Shown: positions 48,970 to 57,600, counted from the first letter of the stretch. The stretch: 64,000 bases of DNA from Streptomyces calvus (GCF_006782915.1 NZ_VCNP01000055.1:62001-126000); one strand, 5' to 3'. Notes: generated from the letters alone by a model not told the origin. Program-made: numbers and translations.

Positions 48970-50184
48970 CTACCGGTACTTCTTCAGCTCGCGCCGCGCC
49001 AGCGACCGCTGGTGCACCTCGTCCGGGCCGTCGGCGATCATCAGCGTGCGGGCGCCGGCGTACAGCTCGGCCAGCGGGAAGTCCTGGCTGACGCCGCCCG
49101 CGCCGTACAGCTGGATCGCCCGGTCGAGGATGCCGACGACCGTGCGCGGCGTGGCGATCTTGATGGCCTGGATCTCGGTGTGGGCGCCCCGGTTGCCGAC
49201 GGTGTCCATCATCCAGGCCGTCTTCAGCACCAGCAGCCGCAGCTGCTCGACCGCCACGCGCGCATCGGCGATCCAGTTCTGCACCACGCCCTGCTGCGCC
49301 AGCGCCTTGCCGAACGCGTCCCGGGCCACCGCCCGCCGGCACATCAGCTCGATGGCCCGCTCGGCCATGCCGATCAGCCGCATGCAGTGGTGGATCCGGC
49401 CGGGACCGAGCCGGGCCTGGGCGATGGCGAAACCGCCGCCCTCCTCGCCGATCAGGTTCGACACCGGCACCCGCGCTTCGTCGAAGACCACCTCGGCGTG
49501 GCCGCCGTGGTAGTGGTCCTCGTAGCCGAACACCTGCATGGCGCGCCTGATGGTGACGCCGGGCGTGTCGCGCGGGACGAGGACCATGGACTGCTGGCGG
49601 CGGATGTCCGCACCGTCCGGGTCGGTCTTGCCCATCACGATGAAGATCCGGCAGTCCGGGTGCATGGCCCCGGAGATGTACCACTTGCGGCCCGTGACGA
49701 CGTACTCGTCGCCGTCCCGCCGGATGTGCGTGGTGATGTTGGTGGCGTCCGAGGAGGCGACGTCCGGCTCGGTCATCGCGAACGCCGAGCGGATCTCCCC
49801 GGCCAGCAGCGGCTCCAGCCACTGCTTCTTCTGCGCCTCGTCGCCGAACTGCGCCAGCACCTCCATGTTCCCGGTGTCCGGTGCGGCGCAGTTGGTGACG
49901 GTCGGCGCCAGCTGCGGGGAGCGGCCGAGGATCTCGGCGAGCGGGGCGTACTGGAGGTTGGTCAGTCCGGCACCGTACTCGGAGTCGGGCAGGAACAGGT
50001 TCCACAGCCCCTGCCTGCGGGCCTCGGCCTTCAGCTCCTCCACCACGGGCGGGGTCGCCCACGGCGAGTCCAGTGCCGCGCGCTGCTCGTGCACCACCGG
50101 CTCGGCGGGCAGGACGTGCTCGTCCATGAAGGCGAGGAGTTTGGCGCGCAGCTCCTCGGTGCGCGCGTCGAACGCGAAGTCCAT
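48970..50184 (-). CDS. ACAD10/11-like acyl-CoA dehydrogenase
   Basis: This 404-residue flavoprotein has the acyl-CoA dehydrogenase fold: FAMTEPDVASSDATN near residue 137, GRKWYISGA near 166, and the FAD-binding C-terminal part. At the place of the catalytic YEGT Glu it reads IADGPDEVH, the pattern of the ACAD10/11 group. It follows an APH-like kinase with a 6-bp gap. In human ACAD10/11 these two domains are fused and, from recent work recalled from memory, handle 4-hydroxyacyl-CoAs through phosphorylation and elimination. The same reaction is inferred here. Confidence 0.9.
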   Translation of the reverse strand: MDFAFDARTEELRAKLLAFMDEHVLPAEPVVHEQRAALDSPWATPPVVEELKAEARRQGLWNLFLPDSEYGAGLTNLQYAPLAEILGRSPQLAPTVTNCAAPDTGNMEVLAQFGDEAQKKQWLEPLLAGEIRSAFAMTEPDVASSDATNITTHIRRDGDEYVVTGRKWYISGAMHPDCRIFIVMGKTDPDGADIRRQQSMVLVPRDTPGVTIRRAMQVFGYEDHYHGGHAEVVFDEARVPVSNLIGEEGGGFAIAQARLGPGRIHHCMRLIGMAERAIELMCRRAVARDAFGKALAQQGVVQNWIADARVAVEQLRLLVLKTAWMMDTVGNRGAHTEIQAIKIATPRTVVGILDRAIQLYGAGGVSQDFPLAELYAGARTLMIADGPDEVHQRSLARRELKKYR

Positions 50185-50190
50185 GTCCTG

Positions 50191-51213
50191 TCAGCCTTCC
50201 TGAAGAGTGGTCAGACCGTGCTCGATGAAGACGGGCACCAGGTCGCCGATGCGGTCGAAGCCGCGTCCGACGGTCCGGCCCAGGGTGTAGCGGTAGTGGA
50301 TGCCCTCGAGGATCACGGCGAGCTTGAACCAGGCGAACGCCGTGTACCACGACACCCCGGTCACGTCGCGGCCCGAGCGTGCGGCGTACCGCTCGACCAG
50401 TTCGGCCGGCGAGGGGTGTCCCGGGGCCTCGGCGGTGGTGGAGACGGGGGAGTCCGGCGCGCCCAGCGGCATGCTGTACATCACCAGCAGACCGAGGTCG
50501 GTCAGCGGATCGCCGAGGGTGGACATCTCCCAGTCGAGGATCGCCCTGATCCGGTCGTCCGTACCGATCAGGACGTTGTCGAGACGGTAGTCGCCGTGCA
50601 CCACCGTCGGCGCGGGGGAGCGGGGCAGTTCGCGGCCGAGCGTGGCGTGCAGCTCGTCGATGCCGGGCAGGTCCCGGTTGCGGGAGGCGTCGAGCTGCTT
50701 GCCCCAGCGCCGCAACTGCCGGTCCAGGAAGCCCTCGGGGCGGCCGAAGTCCGCCAGGCCCGCCTCGCCGGGATCCACGGCGTGCAGTTCGACCAGTGCG
50801 TCCACCAGGTTCAGCACCACGTCCCGGGTGCGGTCCGGCCCGAGCGGGAGGAGCTGGTCGGCGGTGCGGTACGGGGTGCCGTCGACGAACTCCATGACGT
50901 AGAAGGGCGCCCCGAGCACGTCCTCGTCCTCGCACAGCAGCAGGGTGCGCGGCACCGGTACGGCGGTGGGGTGCAGGGCGCTGATCACCCGGTGCTCCCG
51001 CTTCATGTCGTGCGCGGTGGCGAGGACGTGGCCGAGCGGTGGCCGCCGTACGACCCAGCGGGAGGTGCCGTCGGAGACCGCGTACGTGAGGTTCGACCTG
51101 CCGCCCTCGATCAGCCGGCCGGAGAGCGGGCCGTTCACCAGGCCGGGCCGCTCCCGTTCGAGCAGGCCGAGCAGCCGGTCGAGATCGAGTCCGGGCGGGT
51201 GGTCGGGGCTCAT
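50191..51213 (-). CDS. APH-family phosphotransferase, ACAD10/11 kinase-domain-like
   Basis: This 340-residue kinase-fold protein has the APH pattern: LIEGGRSNLTYAVSD near residue 45, catalytic loop VVHGDYRLDNVLIG near 200 and metal-binding LDWEMSTLGDPLTDLG near 225. It is not an antibiotic kinase by context. The partner ACAD directly downstream makes it the counterpart of the N-terminal half of ACAD10/11, which phosphorylates the hydroxyl of an acyl-CoA. AGGAG precedes ATG 51213. A palindrome of the ACCGGT class lies upstream. Confidence 0.88.
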   Translation of the reverse strand: MSPDHPPGLDLDRLLGLLERERPGLVNGPLSGRLIEGGRSNLTYAVSDGTSRWVVRRPPLGHVLATAHDMKREHRVISALHPTAVPVPRTLLLCEDEDVLGAPFYVMEFVDGTPYRTADQLLPLGPDRTRDVVLNLVDALVELHAVDPGEAGLADFGRPEGFLDRQLRRWGKQLDASRNRDLPGIDELHATLGRELPRSPAPTVVHGDYRLDNVLIGTDDRIRAILDWEMSTLGDPLTDLGLLVMYSMPLGAPDSPVSTTAEAPGHPSPAELVERYAARSGRDVTGVSWYTAFAWFKLAVILEGIHYRYTLGRTVGRGFDRIGDLVPVFIEHGLTTLQEG

Positions 51214-51251
51214 CGTCGCTCCTACGGGCAGGTGAACAGTACCCGCTCATG

Positions 51252-51270
51252 ATGCCGACCGGTCGGTATG
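51252..51270 (-). promoter_or_regulatory. ACCGGT-class operator before the APH-ACAD operon
   Basis: ATGCCGACCGGTCGGTATG, with perfect core CCGACCGGTCGG, lies 39-57 bp before the APH-like start. It matches 15 of 19 bases at 44538 and, offset by two, 16 of 18 at 24390. Confidence 0.7.
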
Positions 51271-51411
51271 CCGTCCAGGGTGGGGACGAAACGTGACCGG
51301 GGCCACGATAGGCGTTCGCCGCCTGTCACCCGGCGTCCGGCCGCCACGCGAACGGCGTACATCCGCCCATTCGGGTTGCGCGGTCCGGGCCGACCCCGGA
51401 GGGTCGGACCC

Positions 51412-52362
51412 ATGAAGGCGATCAGCTACTCACGGTACGGCGGTCCCGAGGTGCTGGAGTTCGGGGAGGTCGCAGATCCCCGGGTGGGCCCGGACTCGGT
51501 CCTGGTGGAGGTGCGGGCGGCGGCCGTCAACCCGGTGGACTGGAAGTGCCGCGAGGGCCATCTGGACCAGGCGCTGCGCTCCGTCTTCCCGGTCGTTCCC
51601 GGCTGGGACGTCTCCGGCGTCGTCGTGCGCACCGGGCCCGCCGTCCCGGAGTTCGCCGCCGGTGACGAGGTCATGGGCTATGTGCGTACGGACGTGCTGT
51701 CCGGCGGCACCTTCGCCGAGTACGTGGCCGCCCCGGTGCGGACGCTGGCGCCCAAGCCGCGCAACCTGTCCTTCGAGGAGGCGGCCGGACTGCCGTTGGT
51801 GGGGCTCACCGCCTTCCAGGTGCTGCACCGGATCCTGGAGGTCAAGCGGGGCGAGACGGTCCTGGTGCACGCCGCGGCCGGCGGCGTCGGCTCCGTCGCC
51901 GTCCAGCTCGCCGCCCACCTCGGCGCCCGGGTCATCGGCACGGCGAGCGCCCGCAACCACGACTTCGTGCGCGGGCTGGGCGGGGAGCCGGTCGGTTACG
52001 GCGAGGGCCTGGCCGAGCGGGTACGGGGGCTGGCGCCCGAGGGTGTGGACGCGGTCTTCGACGTCGTCGGCGGCGACGCGCTGAAGGCGTCCGCGAACCT
52101 CCTCGCCCCCGACGGCCGCCTGGCGTCGATCGTGGACCCGGCGGTGGTGGACTACGGCGGACGGTACTGGTTCGTCCGCCCGGACCCGCAGGACCTGCGG
52201 CGCCTGTCGGAACTCGCGGAAGCGGGCACGGTGAGCGTGCACGTCGCGGAGACCTTCCCGCTGTCCCGGGCGGCGGAGGCCCACCGCCTGAGCGAGCAGG
52301 GCCGGACCCGGGGCAAGATCGTGGTCACGGTGGACCGTCCGGGCCGGTCCGACGGGAACTGA
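51412..52362 (+). CDS. NADPH:quinone reductase-type oxidoreductase (zinc-free MDR)
   Basis: This 316-residue enzyme belongs to the medium-chain dehydrogenases lacking zinc. The opening MKAISYSRYGGPEVLEF and VNPVDWKCREG near residue 40 are typical. The NADPH-binding motif VHAAAGGVGSVAVQLAA lies near 150. No catalytic or structural zinc ligands are present. It reduces quinones or activated alkenes. ATG 51412 is the family start; the upstream open frame is not coding-like. It stands alone, divergent from the APH-ACAD operon. Confidence 0.9.
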   Translation: MKAISYSRYGGPEVLEFGEVADPRVGPDSVLVEVRAAAVNPVDWKCREGHLDQALRSVFPVVPGWDVSGVVVRTGPAVPEFAAGDEVMGYVRTDVLSGGTFAEYVAAPVRTLAPKPRNLSFEEAAGLPLVGLTAFQVLHRILEVKRGETVLVHAAAGGVGSVAVQLAAHLGARVIGTASARNHDFVRGLGGEPVGYGEGLAERVRGLAPEGVDAVFDVVGGDALKASANLLAPDGRLASIVDPAVVDYGGRYWFVRPDPQDLRRLSELAEAGTVSVHVAETFPLSRAAEAHRLSEQGRTRGKIVVTVDRPGRSDGN

Positions 52363-52387
52363 GCCTCGTACGGCGGGAGTTTGCGGT

Positions 52388-52530
52388 CCACGCGCCGGGA
52401 GCCGGGGTGCGTGCGGCGGGAGCTGCGCCGCGTCCGTACGGCCGAAGTCGGGTTGCGCGCGCCGGGAACCGGGTTGCGTGCGGCGGGTGTTGGGTGCGTA
52501 CGTCGGGAGCCGGGTGCGTGCGGCGCGAAG
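52388..52530. repeat. Degenerate tandem repeat after the oxidoreductase gene
   Basis: Variants of GCCGGGAGCCGGGTGCGTGC recur about every 40 bp in the spacer 52363-52570. No gene is seen there. Confidence 0.6.
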
Positions 52531-52570
52531 TGGGCCCGTGCCCTCCTGGCCGACCCCGTCCGTCGCATCC

Positions 52571-52906
52571 TCACCCCTGCCACACCAGCGCCGCCCCGCA
52601 CACCGCCATCACCACCGTGCACAGCACCGCTCCACCCGCGTACCCCGGAACCGGGGCACCCGGCGCCACCGCCGCCGCCAGGTCCCGGATCCGCCGGTGC
52701 GCGATCCGCAGGAACACCAGCCAGCAGGCGCAGCACACCGCGCACGCCACCACCCCGGCCACCGTCCCCCCGCCCGCCAGCGCCGCCTTCGCGGCGAGCA
52801 CGGCCACCACCGTCGTCGACAGCGTCGTACGCCGCCACGCGAGCCGGGTCCGCTCCGGCTGGAGCCCGGGATCCCGTGCCGGTGCCCCGGCCGCCGGCCC
52901 GCTCAC
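52571..52906 (-). CDS. DUF202 membrane protein (second copy)
   Basis: This 111-residue protein carries the DUF202 motif GLQPERTRLAWRRTTLS at residues 14-30, then three membrane helices (TTVVAVLAAKAALAGG, ACAVCCACWLVFLRIA and VLCTVVMAVCGAALVW). Family function is unsettled. GTG 52906 overlaps the preceding DUF202 stop as GTGA, so this is the last gene of a coupled trio with the Nudix gene. Having two different DUF202 proteins side by side is a known Streptomyces layout, possibly a heteromeric membrane unit. Confidence 0.83.
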   Translation of the reverse strand: MSGPAAGAPARDPGLQPERTRLAWRRTTLSTTVVAVLAAKAALAGGGTVAGVVACAVCCACWLVFLRIAHRRIRDLAAAVAPGAPVPGYAGGAVLCTVVMAVCGAALVWQG

Positions 52907-53295
52907 CCCTCCCACCCGACGAGCACCACGACGACCATCACCAGCGCCACCACCGCGACGACGACGCTCAGCAGCGCAGGGAACCGCGACTCCGGCAGGT
53001 CCTCGCCGCGCCGCATGGCCCGCTCGCAGCGCACCCAGTGATTGACCGCGCGCAGGGCGCACAGGGCGCCGGCGGCGAGCAGCGCCAGCGCCAGTCCCAC
53101 CCGCCAGCCCCAGCGCAGGTCCGGCAGGAACTGGTCGACGGCGAAGCCGCCGCCGATCAGTGCGAGCGCGGTGCGCAGCCAGGCGAGGAACGTCCGCTCG
53201 TTCGCCAGCGAGAACCGGTAGTCGGGCGTCGCGCCCTCCCGCCGTACCTCCTCCGGCGCGAACCACAGCCGGAGCGTGCGCACGAAGCCGCTCAC
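52903..53295 (-). CDS. DUF202 membrane protein (YidH-like)
   Basis: This 130-residue protein shows the YidH-type DUF202 pattern: FSLANERTFLAWLRTALALI near residue 36 followed by three membrane helices ending ALVMVVVVLVGWEG. The first 25 residues are amphipathic and charged. GTG 53295 overlaps the Nudix stop as GTGA and has GGGGAG upstream. It is the middle gene of the Nudix-DUF202-DUF202 trio. Confidence 0.85.
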   Translation of the reverse strand: MSGFVRTLRLWFAPEEVRREGATPDYRFSLANERTFLAWLRTALALIGGGFAVDQFLPDLRWGWRVGLALALLAAGALCALRAVNHWVRCERAMRRGEDLPESRFPALLSVVVAVVALVMVVVVLVGWEG

Positions 53296-53918
53296 CCCGC
53301 GCTCCCCGAGCCCGCTCCGGTCCCGCCGGTCCCGCCGGTCCCGCCGGTCCCGCCGGTCCCGCCGTCCCCTGTGACCCCGCCGTCTCCCGAGTCCCCGGAC
53401 GGCCCCGCCGTGCCGGCCCGGTGCGCCCTGAGCCGCTCGTACGCCGCCAGCCCGTCCGGGGTCCAGTCCCACTCGCCCAGGCGCCGCTCCAGCTCGGCCT
53501 CCGGCAGGAAGTCGTACCAGGCGACCTCCTCGGCCTGCGGCCGTACCGGCCGTTCCCAGCGGACCTCGTACACCGCCGACCACCAGCTGAGGCCGGAGCC
53601 GTCGTCGTAGCAGAACGTGAAGAGGTGCTCCGGGTGGGGCAGCCCGGTCACGCCCAGTTCCTCCTCGGCCTCCCGCAGGGCCGCCTCGTCGTAGCTCTCG
53701 CCCGCGCCGACGACTCCGCCGACGAACATGTCGTAGCGGGACGGGAAGACCAGTTTGGTCGGCGTGCGCCGGTGGACGAAGATCCGGCCCTCGCCGTCCC
53801 GGACGAGGATGAACGCGCAGCGGTGGCGCAGCCGGCGTGCGTAGGCCTCGCCGCGCGGGGACTGCCCGACCACCCGGTCGTTCTCGTCGACGATGTCGAT
53901 GATCTCGTCAGCACTCAT
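53292..53918 (-). CDS. Nudix hydrolase with Gly-Thr repeat tail
   Basis: This 208-residue protein hydrolyses a nucleoside diphosphate-linked compound. The Nudix box starts GGVVGAGESYDEAALREAEE (about residues 66-85) and continues EELGV, matching Gx5Ex7REUxEExGU. The flanking part resembles the YfcD/IPP-isomerase-like subgroup. The C-terminal 35 residues are Gly/Asp/Ser-rich and include five exact GGT units coded by a 9-bp tandem repeat. Start ATG 53918 fits the family. It is the first gene of a coupled operon with two DUF202 membrane proteins. Confidence 0.85.
   Translation of the reverse strand: MSADEIIDIVDENDRVVGQSPRGEAYARRLRHRCAFILVRDGEGRIFVHRRTPTKLVFPSRYDMFVGGVVGAGESYDEAALREAEEELGVTGLPHPEHLFTFCYDDGSGLSWWSAVYEVRWERPVRPQAEEVAWYDFLPEAELERRLGEWDWTPDGLAAYERLRAHRAGTAGPSGDSGDGGVTGDGGTGGTGGTGGTGGTGAGSGSAG
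53319..53363. repeat. Nine-base coding repeat in the Nudix gene
   Basis: Five perfect tandem copies of GGTCCCGCC encode Gly-Gly-Thr units of the Nudix C-terminal tail. The length is a multiple of three, so slippage would change tail length without breaking the frame. Confidence 0.9.
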
Positions 53919-54153
53919 ACGGCCATCCAAGCAGGGGAGCGCGCCCCGCCCGCTGAGGGCGACGGCCCCGCGGGCGACGACCGCCGCTGCTTCTTCCGGT
54001 GCGCCGCGGCTCCTCGCGGTGTGTGCCGCGCGTCCGCCTGCCGACCGGGAAGGGCGGCGGCTTCGGCGCGTCATCGGACGGACGTTTCGGCCCCGGCGTC
54101 ACAAGTCGCCCGTTTGTCAATCCGGTTGACGCGAGTAACGCACCGTATGCCCT

Positions 54154-54238
54154 TGACGTGATCCGTTGGCTGACGGTTTGCTGTGAGTGACCAGCTCATG
54201 CCAAATCGGCAGTCGACCACTGCGTACCGATCACGTCA
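54154..54238 (+). promoter_or_regulatory. Long-spaced inverted repeat upstream of the helical protein gene
   Basis: TGACGTGATC (54154-54163) is perfectly complementary to GATCACGTCA (54229-54238), 65 bp apart, ending 42 bp before GTG 54281. The 362-bp spacer 53919-54280 is the most A+T-rich nearby and probably holds the promoter. Two TTGAC elements occur there. Confidence 0.45.
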
Positions 54239-54280
54239 TGAGCGGAACCACAAAGAAGAGCGCGTGAGGAAGTTCCCGCG

Positions 54281-55231
54281 GTGTCCCCACCCCCGCCTCC
54301 CCTCGGCCGTGGCCGCAAACGCGCGGCACAGGCCTTCGACGAGGCTCTCGACGACGCCGAACTCGTCGCCGCACGGAGCGCGCTGGCCCAGGGCCGCTGG
54401 CAGAACGCCCGTTCCCTGCTGGTCCAGACGGGAGACGACTGGGACCGCCGGGGCCACCGGATCACCGTGCTCGCCCGGGAGTCGTACTGCGCCGCCTGGG
54501 CCCGGGAGTGGCTGCTCGCCGAACCCGACTCCTCCGACGCCTCCGTGCTGCTCGCCCTCGCCCAGGTGCGGCGCGCGCTGCGCGGCAAGGAGAAGACCGC
54601 CCGCGCCCGCGAGGCCTGCCACACCGCGGCCGAACGCGTGCCCACCGACCCGACCCCCTGGCTCGGGCTGCTCCTGCTGGAGTGCGCGCAGGGGACCGAC
54701 GGGGACGTGGTCCGCCTCTTCGAGCAGGTGCGCAGCCGGTACGCGGACCACCACCACGCCCACCACCTGGTGGTCGCCTGGCTCGCGGAGCGCCGCGTCG
54801 AGGCGGGCCCCGACCCGCTGCACGAGGTGTACGACTTCGCCAACTGGGCCGCCGAACAGGCGCCCGCCGACTCGCCGCTGGCGGTCCTGCCGGTCATCGC
54901 GCACGCCGAGCGCTTCCGCACCCTGGCCGCCGCCGGGCACGAGCCCGCCGACCCGGTCGCCTCGGGCCACTGGGTCGGCCGCCGCGCCCGGCAGGTGATG
55001 AAGGCGGCCTTCGACTGGTGGCTGGAGTGGGAGCACGAGGGCCATCCGCGCCGCCTGGTCGACCTGAACTTCCTCGCCCACGCCAAGGTCTGCGAGGGGC
55101 GGGGCGCCGAGGCCGCCGCCCTGTTCCACCGGATCGGCGAGCACGCCACCGCGGCGCCCTGGTCCTACCCCGACCGTGACGCCCGCACCGCCTTCCGCAC
55201 CGCCCGAGCCGCCGCCCTGGGCACGGCCTGA
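54281..55231 (+). CDS. Helical repeat protein of unknown function
   Basis: I do not recognise a named family. The 316-residue protein is almost wholly alpha-helical, with TPR-like spacing (LAQGRWQNARSLLVQTGDDW near residue 35, LALAQVRRALRGKEKTARA near 92, WLGLLLLE near 125). It is rich in Trp, Ala and Arg. No signal peptide or membrane segment is seen. A protein-protein scaffold role is inferred from fold only. The APC permease starts 51 bp later, so they may be co-transcribed. The start GTG 54281 gives consistent codon bias. Confidence 0.65.
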   Translation: MSPPPPPLGRGRKRAAQAFDEALDDAELVAARSALAQGRWQNARSLLVQTGDDWDRRGHRITVLARESYCAAWAREWLLAEPDSSDASVLLALAQVRRALRGKEKTARAREACHTAAERVPTDPTPWLGLLLLECAQGTDGDVVRLFEQVRSRYADHHHAHHLVVAWLAERRVEAGPDPLHEVYDFANWAAEQAPADSPLAVLPVIAHAERFRTLAAAGHEPADPVASGHWVGRRARQVMKAAFDWWLEWEHEGHPRRLVDLNFLAHAKVCEGRGAEAAALFHRIGEHATAAPWSYPDRDARTAFRTARAAALGTA

Positions 55232-55282
55232 CCCCAGCCCCCACCCCCCCGCATCCACGCAACCGACCCAAGGATTCTCGAG

Positions 55283-56824
55283 ATGACGACGGACAGTTCG
55301 AGCACCAGCAGAGCCACAGCCGGCGGCATCAGCACCTTCAAGGGCCAGGAGCGCGCCCTGCGCGCCGACCGCCTCGGCACGGGGGGCCTGCTGCTGTCCG
55401 TCCTCGCCGCGACCGCGCCCCTCATGGTCGTCGCGGGTGTCATGCCCACCACATTCGCGGTGATGGGCATCGTCGGCCAGCCGCTGCTCTTCGTCGTCCT
55501 CGGCATCGTGCTGGTGCTGTTCAGCCTCGGCTACGCCGAGATGAGCCGGCACGTCCACAACGCCGGTGCCTTCTACGCCTACATCTCCCGCGGCCTCGGC
55601 GGCACCGCCGGCGCGGGCGCCGCCCTGGTCGCGCTCGTCGCCTACAACGCCCTGCAGATCGGCATCTACGGCATCTTCGGCTTCGAGGTCTCCGGCCTGT
55701 TCGCCACCTACGCGGACATCGAGATCGCCTGGTGGATCCCGGCGCTCGCGGCCGTCCTCGCCGTCGGCTCGCTGGGCTGGCTCAAGATCGACGTCAACGC
55801 GCGCGTGCTCGGTGTCCTGCTGGTCATCGAGGTGCTGCTGGTCGTCGTCTTCGACATCGCCGCCGTCGCCGACCCCGGCAAGGAGGGCCTGTCGCTGCAC
55901 GCCTTCAACCCGGACACGCTCTCCGGCGCCGGCGTCGGCACCGCCCTGTGCTTCTGCATCGCCGCCTTCCTCGGCTTCGAGCAGGCCCCCGTGTACGCCG
56001 AGGAGACCAGCAGGCCGCACGTCCTGGTACCGCGCGTGATGTTCCTCGCGGTCAGCGGCGTCGCCGTCTTCTTCGCCGTCAGCAGCTGGGCCCTCACCGT
56101 GGCCACCGGCCCCTCCGCGATCGTCGGCACCTCCCAGGAGCAGAGCGCCGGCCTGCTGTTCTTCCTCACCGAGGACCGGCTTGGCGGCACCTTCACCGAC
56201 ATCCTGCATATCCTCTTCGTGACCGGCATGTTCGCCGCGATGCTCAGCTTCCACAACGTCGTCGCCCGGTACGCCTTCGCCATGGGCCGCGAGGGCCTGC
56301 TGCCCGCCGCCTTCGGCCGCACCACCGGAAGCAGCGGAGCCCCCGGCACCGGCTCGCTGCTCCAGACCGTCATCGCCGCCGTCCTGGTCATCGTCTTCGC
56401 GCTCACCGACGACAAGCCGACCGGCGACCCGACCGCGCCCGTGCTGCACCTGTTCACCTGGGGCGGCAACATCGGCGCCCTCGGCGTCATCGTGCTGATG
56501 GCCATCGCCTCCCTGTCCGTCGTCGTCTTCTTCGTCCGGCGCGGCGCCGCGGGAGCGCAGGCCTGGCGACTGGTCACCTCCGCACTGGCGGGCATCGCCC
56601 TGGTGGTGATCGCCGGCTACACGGTCAAGGACTTCGACGTGCTGGTCGGCGCGGGCCCCGGCTCCTCGCTGAGCTGGATCCTGCCCGGCGTCGTCGGCCT
56701 CGCTCTCGTCGTCGGCCTGGTGCAGGGCGCGGTGCTGCGCGCCCGCAACCCCGAGGCACACGCCCGCATCGGGCTCGGCAACGAGGCGTTCCAGCTGGAG
56801 AAGGAAGCCGAGCGCACGCCGTAG
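55283..56824 (+). CDS. APC-family amino acid/polyamine permease
   Basis: This 513-residue membrane protein has about 12 helices with the APC-superfamily pattern: LSVLAATAPLMVVAGVMPT in helix 1 (residues 38-56), then YAEMSRHVHNAGAFYAYISR near residue 85, a substrate-side conserved region. FLGFEQAPVYAEET near 235 and FHNVVARYAFAMGREGLLP near 328 are also typical. It imports amino acids or related amines by cation symport; specificity is unknown. AAGGA precedes ATG 55283. A strong hairpin follows. Confidence 0.9.
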   Translation: MTTDSSSTSRATAGGISTFKGQERALRADRLGTGGLLLSVLAATAPLMVVAGVMPTTFAVMGIVGQPLLFVVLGIVLVLFSLGYAEMSRHVHNAGAFYAYISRGLGGTAGAGAALVALVAYNALQIGIYGIFGFEVSGLFATYADIEIAWWIPALAAVLAVGSLGWLKIDVNARVLGVLLVIEVLLVVVFDIAAVADPGKEGLSLHAFNPDTLSGAGVGTALCFCIAAFLGFEQAPVYAEETSRPHVLVPRVMFLAVSGVAVFFAVSSWALTVATGPSAIVGTSQEQSAGLLFFLTEDRLGGTFTDILHILFVTGMFAAMLSFHNVVARYAFAMGREGLLPAAFGRTTGSSGAPGTGSLLQTVIAAVLVIVFALTDDKPTGDPTAPVLHLFTWGGNIGALGVIVLMAIASLSVVVFFVRRGAAGAQAWRLVTSALAGIALVVIAGYTVKDFDVLVGAGPGSSLSWILPGVVGLALVVGLVQGAVLRARNPEAHARIGLGNEAFQLEKEAERTP

Positions 56825-56887
56825 GAACGGGCGGGCACCTCGCGGGAGCCGGCGCAGCTCGCGGGAGACGCGCCCGCACCGACCCCG

Positions 56888-56928
56888 TAGGCAGCCGCGC
56901 CCCCGGCCGACCGGGGCGCGGCTGCCTA
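56888..56928 (+). terminator. Terminator after the APC permease
   Basis: TAGGCAGCCGCGCCCC pairs perfectly over 16 bp with 56913-56928 across a 9-nt loop, 64 bp after the stop. Confidence 0.88.
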
Positions 56929-57044
56929 TGAGCGGCCTCGGCCTTCCGGCACGGCCCTCACTGGAGCACCGGCGTGGCTCGCCGCACGGGGGCGGCCGGG
57001 CCGCGGCGCCGACAGCACCCGTCGGCGCCCCCGCGTCGGGACCG

Positions 57045-57600
57045 GGGAACGTGCCGGGCCGAGGGTCTGCGCCGGGGCCGGGCCGAGGGTCTGCGCCGGG
57101 GCCGGGCGGACGGGCCGGGTCGGGGAGCCGCGCCGGGCCGGGGAACTGCACTGGGGCCGGGCGGACGGGTCGGGTCGGGGAGCCGAGCCGGGCCGAGGGT
57201 CTGCGCCGGGCCGAGGAACCGCGCCGGAGCCGGGCGGACGGGCTGGGCCGGGGAGCCGAGCCGGGCCGAGGGTCTGCGCCGGGGCCGGGCGAACGGGCCG
57301 GGCCGGGGAGCCGCGCCGGGCCGAGGGACTGCGCCGGGACAGGGCGAACGCGCCGGACCTAGGAACTGCACCGGGCCGAGGGACTGCGCCGGGCCGGGGA
57401 ACCGCGCCGGAACCGGACGAACGCGCCGGACCGAGGACCGCGCCGGAGCCGGGCGAACGCGCCGGACCGAGGAACTGCGCCGGGCCTGGGAACCGCGCCG
57501 GAGCCGGGCGAACGCGCCGGGCCGGGAACCCCGCCGGAACCGGACGAACGCGCCGGCCCCGGAGAGCGCTCCGGCCCCGGAGAACGTGTCGGCCCCGGCG
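57045..57600. repeat. Large G+C-rich minisatellite (about 550 bp)
   Basis: Units such as CGGGCCGAGGGTCTGCGC, CGGGGAGCCG and CGGGCGGACGGGCCGGG recur with a base period near 18 bp and combined periods of about 36-73 bp. They fill the spacer 56929-57641. Open frames through it are Pro/Arg/Ala repeats without ribosome sites. Confidence 0.88.

Noticed and set aside
50191..51213. Aminoglycoside-resistance kinase
   Set aside because: The APH fold is present, but the pairing with an ACAD10/11-like dehydrogenase and the acyl-type promoter site argue for a metabolic kinase.
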